The notes under the pieces: generated by a model
Seen by the model: the letters and a program-made list of their open reading frames with translations, nothing else
Database searches by the model: none
Told to the model about the DNA's origin: nothing
Shown: in pieces, positions 16,097 to 24,324 of the stretch
Layout of the letters: the number at the start of each line of letters is the position of its first letter
Position numbering within the stretch: the first letter of the stretch is position 1
DNA from: Caldovatus sediminis
GTDB taxonomy: Bacteria; Pseudomonadota; Alphaproteobacteria; Acetobacterales; Acetobacteraceae
Direction: 5' to 3'
NCBI RefSeq assembly: GCF_014644455.1
Contig: NZ_BMKS01000004.1
Span: 124,001 to 188,000, forward strand
DNA: 64,000 nt
Program-made: the position numbers and the translations under genes

Positions 16097-16546
16097 TCAG
16101 CGGCGCCGCTGCGGCTCGGCGGCCTCGCCGATCAGGTGCAGCGCCAGCTCGCGCCGGTGCGGCGCGGTGCGGTGCTCGTAGAGGTAGATCCCCTGCCAGG
16201 TGCCGAGCACGGGTCGGCCCCGCTCCACCGGGATGGAGAGCTGCGTCTGGGTGAGCGCGGCGCGGATGTGCGCCGGCATGTCGTCCGGGCCCTCCGTCTC
16301 GTGCCGGTAGCGCCCGCCGCCGCCCTCCGGGACCAGGCGCCGGAAGAAGGTCTCGAGGTCGTCGCGCACGTCCGGATCGGCGTTCTCCTGCACGAGCAGC
16401 GAGGCCGAGGTGTGGCGGCACCAGACCGTCAGCAACCCGGTGGCGATCCCCTGCGCGGCGACCCAGGCGAGGATCGGCGCGCTCACGGCGACGAGGCCGC
16501 GCCCCGGCGTGGCGATCTCGATGCGGTGCGTCCTCTGCTGCATCAT
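16097..16546 (-). CDS. YjbQ/UPF0047 family protein
   Basis: 149 residues from the first of two adjacent ATGs (16546), with GGAGGAGG about ten bases upstream. The family block is clear: TVWCRHTSASLLVQENADPDVRDDLETFFRRLVPEG, then MPAHIRAALTQTQLSIPVERGRPVLGTWQGIYLYEHR. The conserved His and Glu/Asp of these trimeric proteins are kept. E. coli YjbQ has weak thiamine-phosphate synthase activity, and the true role is unsettled. Convergent with the stress protein gene. Confidence 0.9.
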   Translation of the reverse strand: MMQQRTHRIEIATPGRGLVAVSAPILAWVAAQGIATGLLTVWCRHTSASLLVQENADPDVRDDLETFFRRLVPEGGGGRYRHETEGPDDMPAHIRAALTQTQLSIPVERGRPVLGTWQGIYLYEHRTAPHRRELALHLIGEAAEPQRRR

Positions 16547-16634
16547 CGCGCGCCCTGCCTCCTCCGCCTGCCCGCTGGTCCGCCGGCTGCAGGTCGGCGC
16601 CGCGGCGCGGACGGTCAAGTCCGCCGCCGGTCGC

Positions 16635-17825
16635 TCAGCCGCCCTCCTCCGGCGGCCGCACGCGGGCGAAGGCGCGCAGCAGTGCCAGGTCGTAGGCCAG
16701 CTTCAGCGCGCCCGCGACCACCAGCGGCCAGCCGAAGGCGGAGAGGGTGAGCATCCACCCCGCGATCAGGGGCGAGACGGAGGCGGCGAGGCCGCGCGGC
16801 ACGCTGGTCAGGCTCGCCGCCGCCGGCCGCTCCGCCGGCTCGACGATCGCCATCACGAAGGCCGAGCGCGCCGGCACGTCCATCTGCGAGAGCAGGCTGC
16901 GCAGCACGAGCAGACCCACCGCCGACCACGCCTCCGGCGCGAAGGCCGCGGCGATCAGGAACAGGTTGGAGGGCAGGTGGGTGAACACCATCGTGTTGAC
17001 GAGCCCGATCCGCCGCGCGATCGGCACCGCGGCGAAGAGCGACAGCGCCCCGCAGAGCTGGGTCGTGAAGAACACCGCGCCGGCGGTCGCGACGTCGAGC
17101 CCGAAGCGCTCGAACAGCCAGAGCGCGAGCAGCGACTGCACGACGAACCCGCCGCCGAAGGCGTCGAGCGAGAACAGCGCGGCGAGGCCGTACACCCGGC
17201 GCCGCGACGGGCCGAGCGGGGCGGGGCGGGCGCCGCCCGCCGGCGCCTCGGCCGCGCGCGACAGGCGGCGGTAGAGCAGCAGGTTCGCCACGCCGAGCGC
17301 GCCGTAGAGCAGGAACATCCCCTGCACCACCGCCTCGCGCCCGAACAGCGGCGCGAGCCAGTCCACCGCGCCGGTCGCGAGCGCGCCGACCGCCGCCGCC
17401 ATCGTGCCGAGGAAGCTGTAGCGCGCGAACATCGCCGTGCGCGCCCCGCCGTTCGCGGTCTCGGCCAGCACCGTGTGCTCGAAGGGGAGGAACGGGCCGG
17501 CATCGCCGCCCGCCGGGTTCAGCGTGCCGAACAGCGCGACCAGCAGCAGCGGCCAGAACCCCTCGAGGAGGGCGAAGGCCGTGCCGGTGCAGGCCATGAG
17601 CAGGCTCGCCACGAGCAGCCCGCGCCGCCGCGGCATGCGGTGCGCGATCAGCCCGAGGCCGAGCGTCAGCAGCGCCGATCCCAGCAGCGTCGCCGCCGTG
17701 ATCGCGCCGACCGCGACCGCCTCGAAGCCGAGGGCGGAGAGGTGCACCGGCAGCAGGATCGCCGCGCTGCCGTCGGCGAAGCCCCGCAGCGCCCGGGCGA
17801 GCAGGACGCGGCGCGCGTCGTCCAC
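16635..17825 (-). CDS. Major facilitator superfamily transporter
   Basis: 396 residues if the GTG at 17825 is the start, 27 bases after the stop of the dehydrogenase gene on the same strand. The N-terminus VDDARRVLLARALRGFADGSAAILLPVHLSALGFE and about twelve membrane segments (for example AVAVGAITAATLLGSALLTLGLGLIAHRMPRRRGLL) fit an MFS carrier. The loop after TM2 has the RMPRRRG basic motif A. The substrate is unknown; co-transcription with the Ldh2-type dehydrogenase suggests uptake of a hydroxy acid or ureido compound, which is inference. Alternative starts upstream are limited by the preceding gene. Confidence 0.82.
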   Translation of the reverse strand: MDDARRVLLARALRGFADGSAAILLPVHLSALGFEAVAVGAITAATLLGSALLTLGLGLIAHRMPRRRGLLVASLLMACTGTAFALLEGFWPLLLVALFGTLNPAGGDAGPFLPFEHTVLAETANGGARTAMFARYSFLGTMAAAVGALATGAVDWLAPLFGREAVVQGMFLLYGALGVANLLLYRRLSRAAEAPAGGARPAPLGPSRRRVYGLAALFSLDAFGGGFVVQSLLALWLFERFGLDVATAGAVFFTTQLCGALSLFAAVPIARRIGLVNTMVFTHLPSNLFLIAAAFAPEAWSAVGLLVLRSLLSQMDVPARSAFVMAIVEPAERPAAASLTSVPRGLAASVSPLIAGWMLTLSAFGWPLVVAGALKLAYDLALLRAFARVRPPEEGG

Positions 17826-17851
17826 CGCGGCGATGCCGCCGGGCGCGCCTT

Positions 17852-18907
17852 CTAGCCGGCGAAGCCGAGCCGGGCGGCGAGGCCGTACTCCTCGGCGAGC
17901 GCGCGCAGCCTGTCCCAGGTGGCGTCCTCGATCGCGATGCCGTTCGCGGCGCGCTCGCGCTCGCGCCGGTGCTCGATCTCGCCGGGGTAGAGCACGCCCT
18001 CGCTGCCCTCCGAGGGCGGCGTGGCCTTGAGGTAGTGCGCGAGCTCCGCCACCTCGGCGCGGAACTGCGCGAGCGGGCGGAAGGCGTCCACCTTGAACAC
18101 GGCGAGGAAGCAGCCGTCGTTGTGCCGCCCCGTCGGCTCGACGCCGAAGCCGAGGCCGGTGAGCAGGCCGCAGAGGATCTCGACGATCACCGCGAGGCCG
18201 TAGCCCTTGTAGCCCTCGCCGGGCCCGCCGAGCGGCAGCAGCGCGCCGCCCGAGAGCCGGGCCGGATCGGTGGTGAGCTGCCCGTCGCTGTCCACCACCC
18301 AGCCGCGCGGGATCTCCTGCCCGCGCGCCTCGGCGAGCTTCACCTTGCCGACCGCGACGGCGGAGGTCGCCATGTCGATGAACAGCGGCCCGTCGAGGTC
18401 GGAGGGCACGGCGATCGCGATCGGGTTGGTGCCGAGGCGCGCCTCGCGCCCGCCGAAGGGCGCGACGGCCTTGGGCGAGCGGCCGGAATCGGCGGTGATC
18501 AGCCCGATCATGCCGGCCTCGGCGGCCATCAGCGGGTAGCTCGCGAGGCGGCCGATGTGGCCCTGGCGGAAGACGGTCGCGGCGGCGACGTCGGCGGTGC
18601 GCGCCTTCTCGATCGTGTGCCGCATCGCCCGCTCGGTCACGACGTAGCCGAAGCCCCAGTGGCCGTCCACGACCGTGGTGGTCGCGGATTCGCGCACGAT
18701 CTCCCACGGCGCGCCGGGGACGATGTGGCCGCGCTTCACGCGCTGGATGTAGTCGGGGATCTGGATGATGCCGTGCGAGTCGTGCCCCGCGAGGTTCGCG
18801 CCGATGCAGAACCGCGCGACGGTCGCGGCCTCCTCCTCCGGCACGCCGGCGCCGACGAGGAGGGCGCGGGCGATCTCGCGCAGGCGGTCGGCGGGGACGG
18901 TGGGCAT
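17852..18907 (-). CDS. Malate/L-lactate/ureidoglycolate dehydrogenase family (Ldh2)
   Basis: 351 residues, usual for this NAD(P)-dependent family, which is structurally unrelated to classical lactate and malate dehydrogenases. GGAGG stands eight bases before the ATG at 18907. Diagnostic stretches: NLAGHDSHGIIQIPDYIQRVKRG (with the catalytic His-Ser-His region), VDGHWGFGYVV, GHIGRLASYPLMAAEAGMIGLI, RLGTNPIAIAVPSD and GGEGYKGYGLAVIVEILCGLLTG-like text. It oxidises a 2-hydroxy acid; the exact one is not readable. It heads a two-gene unit with an MFS transporter and is divergent from an alpha/beta hydrolase. Confidence 0.88.
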   Translation of the reverse strand: MPTVPADRLREIARALLVGAGVPEEEAATVARFCIGANLAGHDSHGIIQIPDYIQRVKRGHIVPGAPWEIVRESATTTVVDGHWGFGYVVTERAMRHTIEKARTADVAAATVFRQGHIGRLASYPLMAAEAGMIGLITADSGRSPKAVAPFGGREARLGTNPIAIAVPSDLDGPLFIDMATSAVAVGKVKLAEARGQEIPRGWVVDSDGQLTTDPARLSGGALLPLGGPGEGYKGYGLAVIVEILCGLLTGLGFGVEPTGRHNDGCFLAVFKVDAFRPLAQFRAEVAELAHYLKATPPSEGSEGVLYPGEIEHRRERERAANGIAIEDATWDRLRALAEEYGLAARLGFAG

Positions 18908-19036
18908 GGGCGTTTCCTCCGCGGCGGCGGTGCGGCGAGCGTAGCCCCGCCGCCGCCGCCCCGCCAGCGCCCGCCGGTTGCCGCGCCGCCATCGGGCTCG
19001 GTAGGCTTGGGCGCGGCTCGGAGGAGAAGGCGCGCG

Positions 19037-19828
19037 ATGGACTGGATCGAGGTCAACGGCACGGCGCTGCGCTACGACCTCAGCGGCGAGGGATCGTCCG
19101 CCCTGGTGCTGGTGCACGAGATGGGCGGGACGCTGAACAGCTGGGACGACGTCGTGCCCCCGCTGGCGCGGCACCGCCGCGTGCTGCGCCTCGACCTGCG
19201 CGGCGCGGGCATGAGCGAGAAGGTGCGCGGCCGGCTCGACATCGACGTGCTGACCGCCGACATCGCCGCGCTGCTCGACGCGCTCGGCATCGCCGGGCCG
19301 GTGGCGATCGCGGGCAACGCGGTGGGCGGGGCCATCGCCATCCGCTTCGCCGCGCGCCGGCCGGAGCGCACGCGCGCGCTGATCGTCGCGAGCCCGGCCT
19401 GCGGCGTGGCGCCGGAGCGCAGGGCCGGCCTGCTCGAATACGCCGACCGGATGGAGCGCGAGGGGCTGCGCGCGGTCGTCGAGACGGCGATGGCCGCGGG
19501 CTACCCGGAGGTGCTGCGCACCGACCCCGCGCGCTTCGCCCGCTTCCGCGCGCGCTGGCTCGGCACCGACCCGGCGAGCTTCGCGGCGATCTACCGCATG
19601 CTCGTCCACCTCGACATGGAGGCGGACCTCGCCCGCGTCGCCTGCCCGACGCTGGTCATCGCCGGCACGCACGACACGCTGCGCCCGCGCGCGCTGGTCG
19701 AGCCGGTGGCGCGCGCGATCCGGGGGGCGCGGCTGATCGAGCTGCCGACCGGGCACTACTCCGCGGCGCAGACGCCGGAGGCGATCGCCGGGGCGTTCGA
19801 CGGGTTCCTGCGCGAACAGGGCTGCTGA
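19037..19828 (+). CDS. Alpha/beta hydrolase-fold protein with Ala at the nucleophile position
   Basis: 263 residues with the 3-oxoadipate enol-lactonase-like layout: ALVLVHEMGGTLNSWDD (oxyanion loop), VLRLDLRGAGMSE, the nucleophile elbow, Asp213 in GTHDTLRP and His240 in TGHYSAAQTPEAI. At the elbow the sequence is AIAGNAVGGAIA, so residue 95, normally Ser in G-x-S-x-G, is Ala (codon GCG at 19319-19321). Asp and His of the triad remain. Either a non-hydrolytic member (lyase, cofactor-free oxygenase or binding role) or an inactivated enzyme. GGAGGAGAAGG precedes the ATG. Divergent from the dehydrogenase/MFS unit. Confidence 0.85.
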   Translation: MDWIEVNGTALRYDLSGEGSSALVLVHEMGGTLNSWDDVVPPLARHRRVLRLDLRGAGMSEKVRGRLDIDVLTADIAALLDALGIAGPVAIAGNAVGGAIAIRFAARRPERTRALIVASPACGVAPERRAGLLEYADRMEREGLRAVVETAMAAGYPEVLRTDPARFARFRARWLGTDPASFAAIYRMLVHLDMEADLARVACPTLVIAGTHDTLRPRALVEPVARAIRGARLIELPTGHYSAAQTPEAIAGAFDGFLREQGC

Positions 19829-19862
19829 CGCGGGGCGGGCGGCGGGGCCGGGGCCGCGCCGC

Positions 19863-20741
19863 TCAGACGCGCTTCCGCCGCCGGAACCGCTTCGGGGGGT
19901 CGTGCGGGAAGGCGAGGCCGCTGACGTCGAGGCGCAGATTGACCAGCGTCTTCGCCATCTCGATCGCGCAGCGGTAGCCCTCGAGCACCGGCACGTCCCA
20001 GCCCAGCGCGGCCAGCCGGCGCTGCAGCGGGCCCTGCAGCCAGTAGGCGGCGGAGCAGCCGAGGATCAGCACCTCCGCCCCGTCCTCCTCGATCGCGGCG
20101 ACCGATTCCGCCACCGCCGCCTCCAGCATCGAGGAGGCCTCGCCGCGCGCCGCCTTCTCCTGCTCCCCGAGCAGGGTGTTCCGCCCCGCCGCCGCCGGCC
20201 GCGGCAGCGGGTGGTCGAGGTTGCGGATCGAGGCGCAGCGCTCCGTCATCCCGTAGAGCCGCACCAGGTCCGCCATGCGCATGTTGTGGACCTCGGAGAT
20301 GTCGATCACCGAGAAGCGCGCGCCGAGCATCCCCGCGATGTGCATCTGCGCGTGCGCGCAGGCCGTCACCGGCACGCCGTGGCGGTGGCCGATCTCGCGC
20401 GCCTCCCAGAAGCCGGGGTCGCCGCCGCCGAGCAGCACCACGGCGTCGTAGCGCCCGCTCGCGCAGGCCTCGCGCACGATCGGCAGGCGGTTGACGCCGG
20501 TGATCGCGAACTCCTCGCGCAGCTCGACGGGCCAGTCGCCATGCGTCGCCGGCGCGCCGGGATGCAGCTCCCAGTCCACGTCCTCGAGCACGGGCGCGAC
20601 CTCGGCGTAGTTGTAGAGCTGCTCCTCCTTCGGGCCGGAGCGCGGCCGCGGCCGATAGGCCGCCCGCTCGCTCAGGCTGAAAGCGTTGACCAGCAGGAAG
20701 CGGAGCCGCTTCCTGATGCGGGATGCTTCGGATCCTCCCAT
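19863..20741 (-). CDS. Asp/Glu/hydantoin racemase family protein
   Basis: 292 residues from the ATG at 20741, preceded by GGCGGGAG-type sequence in the leader. Two cysteines in the right contexts are visible: VTACAHAQMHIAGML and LILGCSAAYWLQGPLQRRL, which correspond to the two catalytic acid/base cysteines of the Asp/Glu racemase fold. LGGGDPGFWEARE and VLEGYRCAIEMAKTLV also fit the hydantoin-racemase/maleate-isomerase branch. The N-terminal 40 residues, rich in Arg and Pro, are longer than usual. Cytoplasmic; substrate unknown. Convergent with the alpha/beta hydrolase gene. Confidence 0.82.
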   Translation of the reverse strand: MGGSEASRIRKRLRFLLVNAFSLSERAAYRPRPRSGPKEEQLYNYAEVAPVLEDVDWELHPGAPATHGDWPVELREEFAITGVNRLPIVREACASGRYDAVVLLGGGDPGFWEAREIGHRHGVPVTACAHAQMHIAGMLGARFSVIDISEVHNMRMADLVRLYGMTERCASIRNLDHPLPRPAAAGRNTLLGEQEKAARGEASSMLEAAVAESVAAIEEDGAEVLILGCSAAYWLQGPLQRRLAALGWDVPVLEGYRCAIEMAKTLVNLRLDVSGLAFPHDPPKRFRRRKRV

Positions 20742-20844
20742 GCGCCGTCCTCTCCCGGCGGGACGGGCCGGCGCGTCCCGAGCCGCCCTTTCGGGGCCAT
20801 GATAGCGGGCGCCGGCGCGTCCCGGCGAGCCGTGCGGGGGCGCG

Positions 20845-21066
20845 TCAGCCCTGTCCGGCGGCGGCCGAGCCTCGGCCGCCCTGGCTCCCCGCGGTGCCGC
20901 CGCGCATGTAGCGGCGCTCCGGGCGGTAGCCCGCGCGGCGGACCCAGCCGGCGAGCCGGCATCGCAAGCCGGCCACGGACGCCAGCCCGAGGCGGAGCGG
21001 GATGGCAAGCGCGGACATCCAGGCCGGCGGATGGGGGTGCAGACGGACCCGCATCGCCCCTCTCAT
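20845..21066 (-). CDS. Small hypothetical protein, translationally coupled to upstream gene
   Basis: 73 residues. Its ATG (21066-21064) overlaps the TGA of the upstream small gene as ATGA, the signature of coupling. The N-terminal half is mildly hydrophobic (WMSALAIPLRLGLASVAGLRCRLAGWV), possibly a membrane-surface helix; the C-terminal half is Gly/Arg-rich (RRYMRGGTAGSQGGRG). I do not recognise it. Support is only the overlap and position, so it may be a chance frame. Confidence 0.4.
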   Translation of the reverse strand: MRGAMRVRLHPHPPAWMSALAIPLRLGLASVAGLRCRLAGWVRRAGYRPERRYMRGGTAGSQGGRGSAAAGQG

Positions 21067-21392
21067 CGCGTCCAGCGCCTGGCGTCGCGGCCGGCGCCGT
21101 TGTGCACCGGCAGCAGGTGGACGGTGGCGCACCGCGTCACCTCGCCGCCGCGGGCGTGGAACTCGGCCACCATGCGCTGCACCTCGGCGTCGTCCGGGGG
21201 CGGGCCGGCGGCCAGGCTGCGCCTACGGTCGTTGAACGCGGCGCGGGCGCGCCGCTCCGTCTCGCGCAGGGCTGCGCCTGGCCCGGATGCGGGCCGCCGG
21301 TGCGTGCCTCGCCCGGGGGTGCCGCCGGGAGCCGTTTCGGAAGGAGGAGATGAAGAAGCGGCCATGACGGGCCTCATGCTTCTGTCCGTCAT
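21063..21392 (-). CDS. Small hypothetical protein with ARGGEVTRC motif
   Basis: 109 residues from the ATG at 21392; ATGs at 21377 and 21365 are alternatives and no start has a clear Shine-Dalgarno site. The first half is Pro/Ser/Gly-rich and likely disordered; the second half reads AFNDRRRSLAAGPPPDDAEVQRMVAEFHARGGEVTRCATVHLLPVHNG. I believe similar F-x-ARGG-x-VTRC endings occur in small alphaproteobacterial proteins, but I know no function. A strong promoter/operator lies immediately upstream. It heads a two-gene unit with the 73-residue protein that follows. Confidence 0.55.
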   Translation of the reverse strand: MTDRSMRPVMAASSSPPSETAPGGTPGRGTHRRPASGPGAALRETERRARAAFNDRRRSLAAGPPPDDAEVQRMVAEFHARGGEVTRCATVHLLPVHNGAGRDARRWTR

Positions 21393-21950
21393 CACGTCTT
21401 CGTGATGTGGCGCTTCAATATACTGCCTCACATTTCCGTGATCAACCGTGAAATGCAGGGCAGACGGGGGCGCTCCGATCGCGGCGTGCCGCACCTGGCG
21501 CCCGATCGGCGTGACCGGCGTGCGGCCGGCCATCCTCCACCCGGGCGCCCACGCGTCCGGATGCCGTCGTCCCCGCCCCGGCCGTGCGCCGCTTTCCGCC
21601 CATCGGAGGCGGTGGGCGCGCTGCGCCTGGCGCCCGTCCGGGCAGGGTGTGCCGGAGACCATCGGGTGAGGTCCCTCGTGCCGGCCGCATTCGCGCCTGC
21701 GGCGACGGCGCGGCCGCCGCCCTGCCCTTCGGATCTCCGGATCGCGCGCGGTCGCACCCCCTCGGGCCGACACGGCCGGGACGGGATCGCCGCGGCCGCC
21801 GGAACCCGTGGCCCCGCGAACGATTATGCGACCTGCCCGCGTGTCCCTGTGCGGGTCGCGCCGCTGTCGTCCCGGCGCCGCGGGGGATCGCCGCGCGGAC
21901 TCCCGCGCCCTGGGATCGGGGCGCGGCCGAAGGGGCCGTCTTCGTCAGCC
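21393..21950 (-). promoter_or_regulatory. Promoter and palindromic operator for the small-gene pair; rest of gap empty
   Basis: On the minus strand TTGATC (plus 21445-21440) and TATATT (plus 21422-21417) are 17 bases apart, the best sigma-70 promoter in the window; transcription would start near 21410. A 25-base inverted repeat, CATTTC...GAAATG (21431-21455), covers the -35 element. A second inverted repeat CATCAC-GTCTTC-GTGATG (21390-21407) lies in the leader, with the start codon in one arm. From about 21460 to 21950 the DNA is GC-rich with only Arg/Pro-rich frames and nothing I recognise. Confidence 0.6.
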
Positions 21951-24230
21951 ATGCCGCTGCACCGAGCACCGTCCGCCTCACCCTTTCCCGAACTCCGGCT
22001 GAGTGCCCGCCGCGGCCGGCTCGGCATCCTCGTGCCGGCCGACGCCGCCGGAGCGCCTGCAGGTCCCCCGGAGGGCCCGGTTGCCGACGGCCGCGATCGC
22101 CGGTCCGCGCCGGGCGAGCGGATGCGTCCGCTGGCGGCCGCCGCTGCCGCCGACCGCCCCGGCCACGCCGTCGCGGGGGCGGGGGCGACGCTGCTGCAAG
22201 GCCCCGCGGCCCGGGACGCCGGCGTCGCGGCGGCCGACCCCCACGGGGACTCCTTCCATCCCGGCCTGCGTGTCCTGGAGCGCGTGCTTCGCGAGGCCGC
22301 GCGGGGCCGCGCCCGCCTCGCCGCCGCCTTGCCCGCCGCCCTGGCCCGGCGCGACGCCGCCCACCGCGCCCTGGAGAGCGCCCTCGGCAACCCGTTCCGC
22401 CGCCTGCGCGGACGCCGCATCGCCGCGCTCGAGGCGGCCTTCGCCGAGGCCGGCGAGGAGGCGCGGGAACTCGCCGCCCGACTCGCCGCCTGTCGCGTCC
22501 CCGTCACCGCGGAGCTCGATCCGCCGGCGCGCGACGCGTTCGCCGCTCTCGCCGTGGCCCACGCCGCGCTCGCGGCCACCGACCGGATCTGGGAGCTTTG
22601 CCCGCCGGGCGGCGCGGCCACCGGGGGCGAGGCCGGCATGGAGCCGGGCGGCGTGCGTCGTCCGGTCAGCTTCGGCACCGCCCGCTCCGGACCGGTGGCG
22701 AGCGACCCGCAGGGGCTGCGCCTCGTCGATGCTGCCGGCACGGCGCTCGACCTGTTTCCCGGCTTCTGCCTCCTCCACGACGAGGGCGCGGCGCGGCCGC
22801 GCGGCGAGGGCGGCCCGCGGATCGCGGTGTTCGACCTGCGCGAGCTGCGCGCCGAGGCCACCGTGCTGCGCCTGCTCGAGCCGGGCGCGGTGCCGCCCGA
22901 TGCGGCCGAGGCCGTGGTCGGGCACGGCTGGTCGCGGCTGCGCGAGGACGGCGCGCCCGACCTGAGGCACCCCGACAACCGGCGGCTGCCGATCCTGCGC
23001 TATGGGACCTTGCGTCTCCGCGGCCCCGAGGGTCTCGACCAGACCTATGTCGTGAGCCGCGCCGAGGCGGCGGCCGGCTTCGTGCAGGCGCTGAGGCGCA
23101 TGCAGGCCGAGCTGGATGCGCTGGAGGCGCGCAGCGCGGCGGGTGAGGCCGCAGGCGCCGGCGCTGCGGGCGCGGCCGCGCCGGGACGCGGCGAGGGCGC
23201 GCCTCCGCCGGCGAGCGGGGTCGCCACCGGGTCACAGGGCTCGGTGCCCGCCGCGGGAGAGGATGCGGTTCCCGATCCCGGCCCGCGGGGCGGTGCGGCC
23301 GACGGAGGCGATCCGGCGGCGTCGGATCTGGCCGCGCCGGCCCAGCCGGCCGCCATGGCGGCGAGGCTGCGCGGAACGGCCCCCTCGACCGCACCGCGCG
23401 AGCCGGCACCGGCGCCGCCGCGCTCGACCGTCCTTCTGCCACCGCCGCCGCTGCTCGTGCCGCCGGATGCCGCCAGGCTGCATCGGCGCCGGCGGCGCGC
23501 GGTGCACGCGCGGCGCCGACGCTTCGCCGTCGCGACGCTGGTCGTGCTGCTGGCGGCCGGCCTGTCCGGCTTCGCCTTGCTTGGCCCCGGCCCCGACCGG
23601 CGACCGCCGGCGACCGCCGTGGCGGATCCGCCCTGGCCCGGGGCGGACGGCGCCGCGCGCACCGGCGCGGTTCCGGTCATCGCCACCGGAGACACGGGCG
23701 AGGACGGCGCCGGCCGCACGGCATCGTCGGCACGGGCCGCGGCTGCCGCATCGTCCGCCGCCGCGCCGCGGGCCGATGCGCCGGCGGCCGCGGAGGGGCC
23801 GGCCCCGGTGCCCGCCCCGACCGGCGACGCGGCCTCCGCCGCGCCTGTCGCCGCGGCGCCGCCGGCCGCTGCCGGGCAAGGTCCCGCGGCGCCGGCGCCG
23901 CGCGGCGCGCCGCCTGCCGAGCCGATGCGGTCGGCGAGGCCCGCGTCCGCCCCGCCCGCCGACCCGTCGTCGCGGGCGGCCGCCGCGACGACGGCTGCGC
24001 CCCGGCGCGCGCCGGCGCCGGCGTCCGCGCCCGCGGGAAGCCACATCGCCGTCGCGTTTCCTGCGAATCTGCGCGCCGCGCCGGACGCCTCGGCGCCCGT
24101 CCTCGGCACCGTCCCCGCCGGGGCGTGGGTGCTGATCCTCGCCCGGCACGGCGCCTGGCTGCAGATCGGCGAGGAAGGGCGGGCCTGGGGCTGGGTCCAT
24201 GCGAGCCGGGCCGAGGGCGGCGGCGAATAG
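21951..24230 (+). CDS. Large Ala/Pro-rich membrane protein with C-terminal SH3 domain
   Basis: 759 residues if translation starts at the ATG at 21951; the ATG at 22122 is an alternative and neither has a good ribosome site. Residues ~100-390 form a soluble region of unknown fold with helical stretches (ERVLREAARGRARLAAAL; FVQALRRMQAELDALEAR). After a Pro/Ala linker and a basic stretch (RLHRRRRRAVHARRRRF) comes one membrane segment, FAVATLVVLLAAGLSGFALL (~524-543), a long Ala/Pro-rich spacer, and a bacterial SH3 domain (~697-755: NLRAAPDASAPVLGTVPAGAWVLILARHGAWLQIG...WGWVHAS). Topology would put the SH3 domain in the periplasm, possibly reading the cell wall. Confidence 0.65.
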   Translation: MPLHRAPSASPFPELRLSARRGRLGILVPADAAGAPAGPPEGPVADGRDRRSAPGERMRPLAAAAAADRPGHAVAGAGATLLQGPAARDAGVAAADPHGDSFHPGLRVLERVLREAARGRARLAAALPAALARRDAAHRALESALGNPFRRLRGRRIAALEAAFAEAGEEARELAARLAACRVPVTAELDPPARDAFAALAVAHAALAATDRIWELCPPGGAATGGEAGMEPGGVRRPVSFGTARSGPVASDPQGLRLVDAAGTALDLFPGFCLLHDEGAARPRGEGGPRIAVFDLRELRAEATVLRLLEPGAVPPDAAEAVVGHGWSRLREDGAPDLRHPDNRRLPILRYGTLRLRGPEGLDQTYVVSRAEAAAGFVQALRRMQAELDALEARSAAGEAAGAGAAGAAAPGRGEGAPPPASGVATGSQGSVPAAGEDAVPDPGPRGGAADGGDPAASDLAAPAQPAAMAARLRGTAPSTAPREPAPAPPRSTVLLPPPPLLVPPDAARLHRRRRRAVHARRRRFAVATLVVLLAAGLSGFALLGPGPDRRPPATAVADPPWPGADGAARTGAVPVIATGDTGEDGAGRTASSARAAAAASSAAAPRADAPAAAEGPAPVPAPTGDAASAAPVAAAPPAAAGQGPAAPAPRGAPPAEPMRSARPASAPPADPSSRAAAATTAAPRRAPAPASAPAGSHIAVAFPANLRAAPDASAPVLGTVPAGAWVLILARHGAWLQIGEEGRAWGWVHASRAEGGGE

Positions 24231-24324
24231 GCCGCTCCGCCCCGCCCGCGCGCCGGCGCGGTTCCCGCACGACCTCCCCGACCCTACATTGCCGTGCCGA
24301 ACCACCCGAGCGGAGCGCCGCGCC

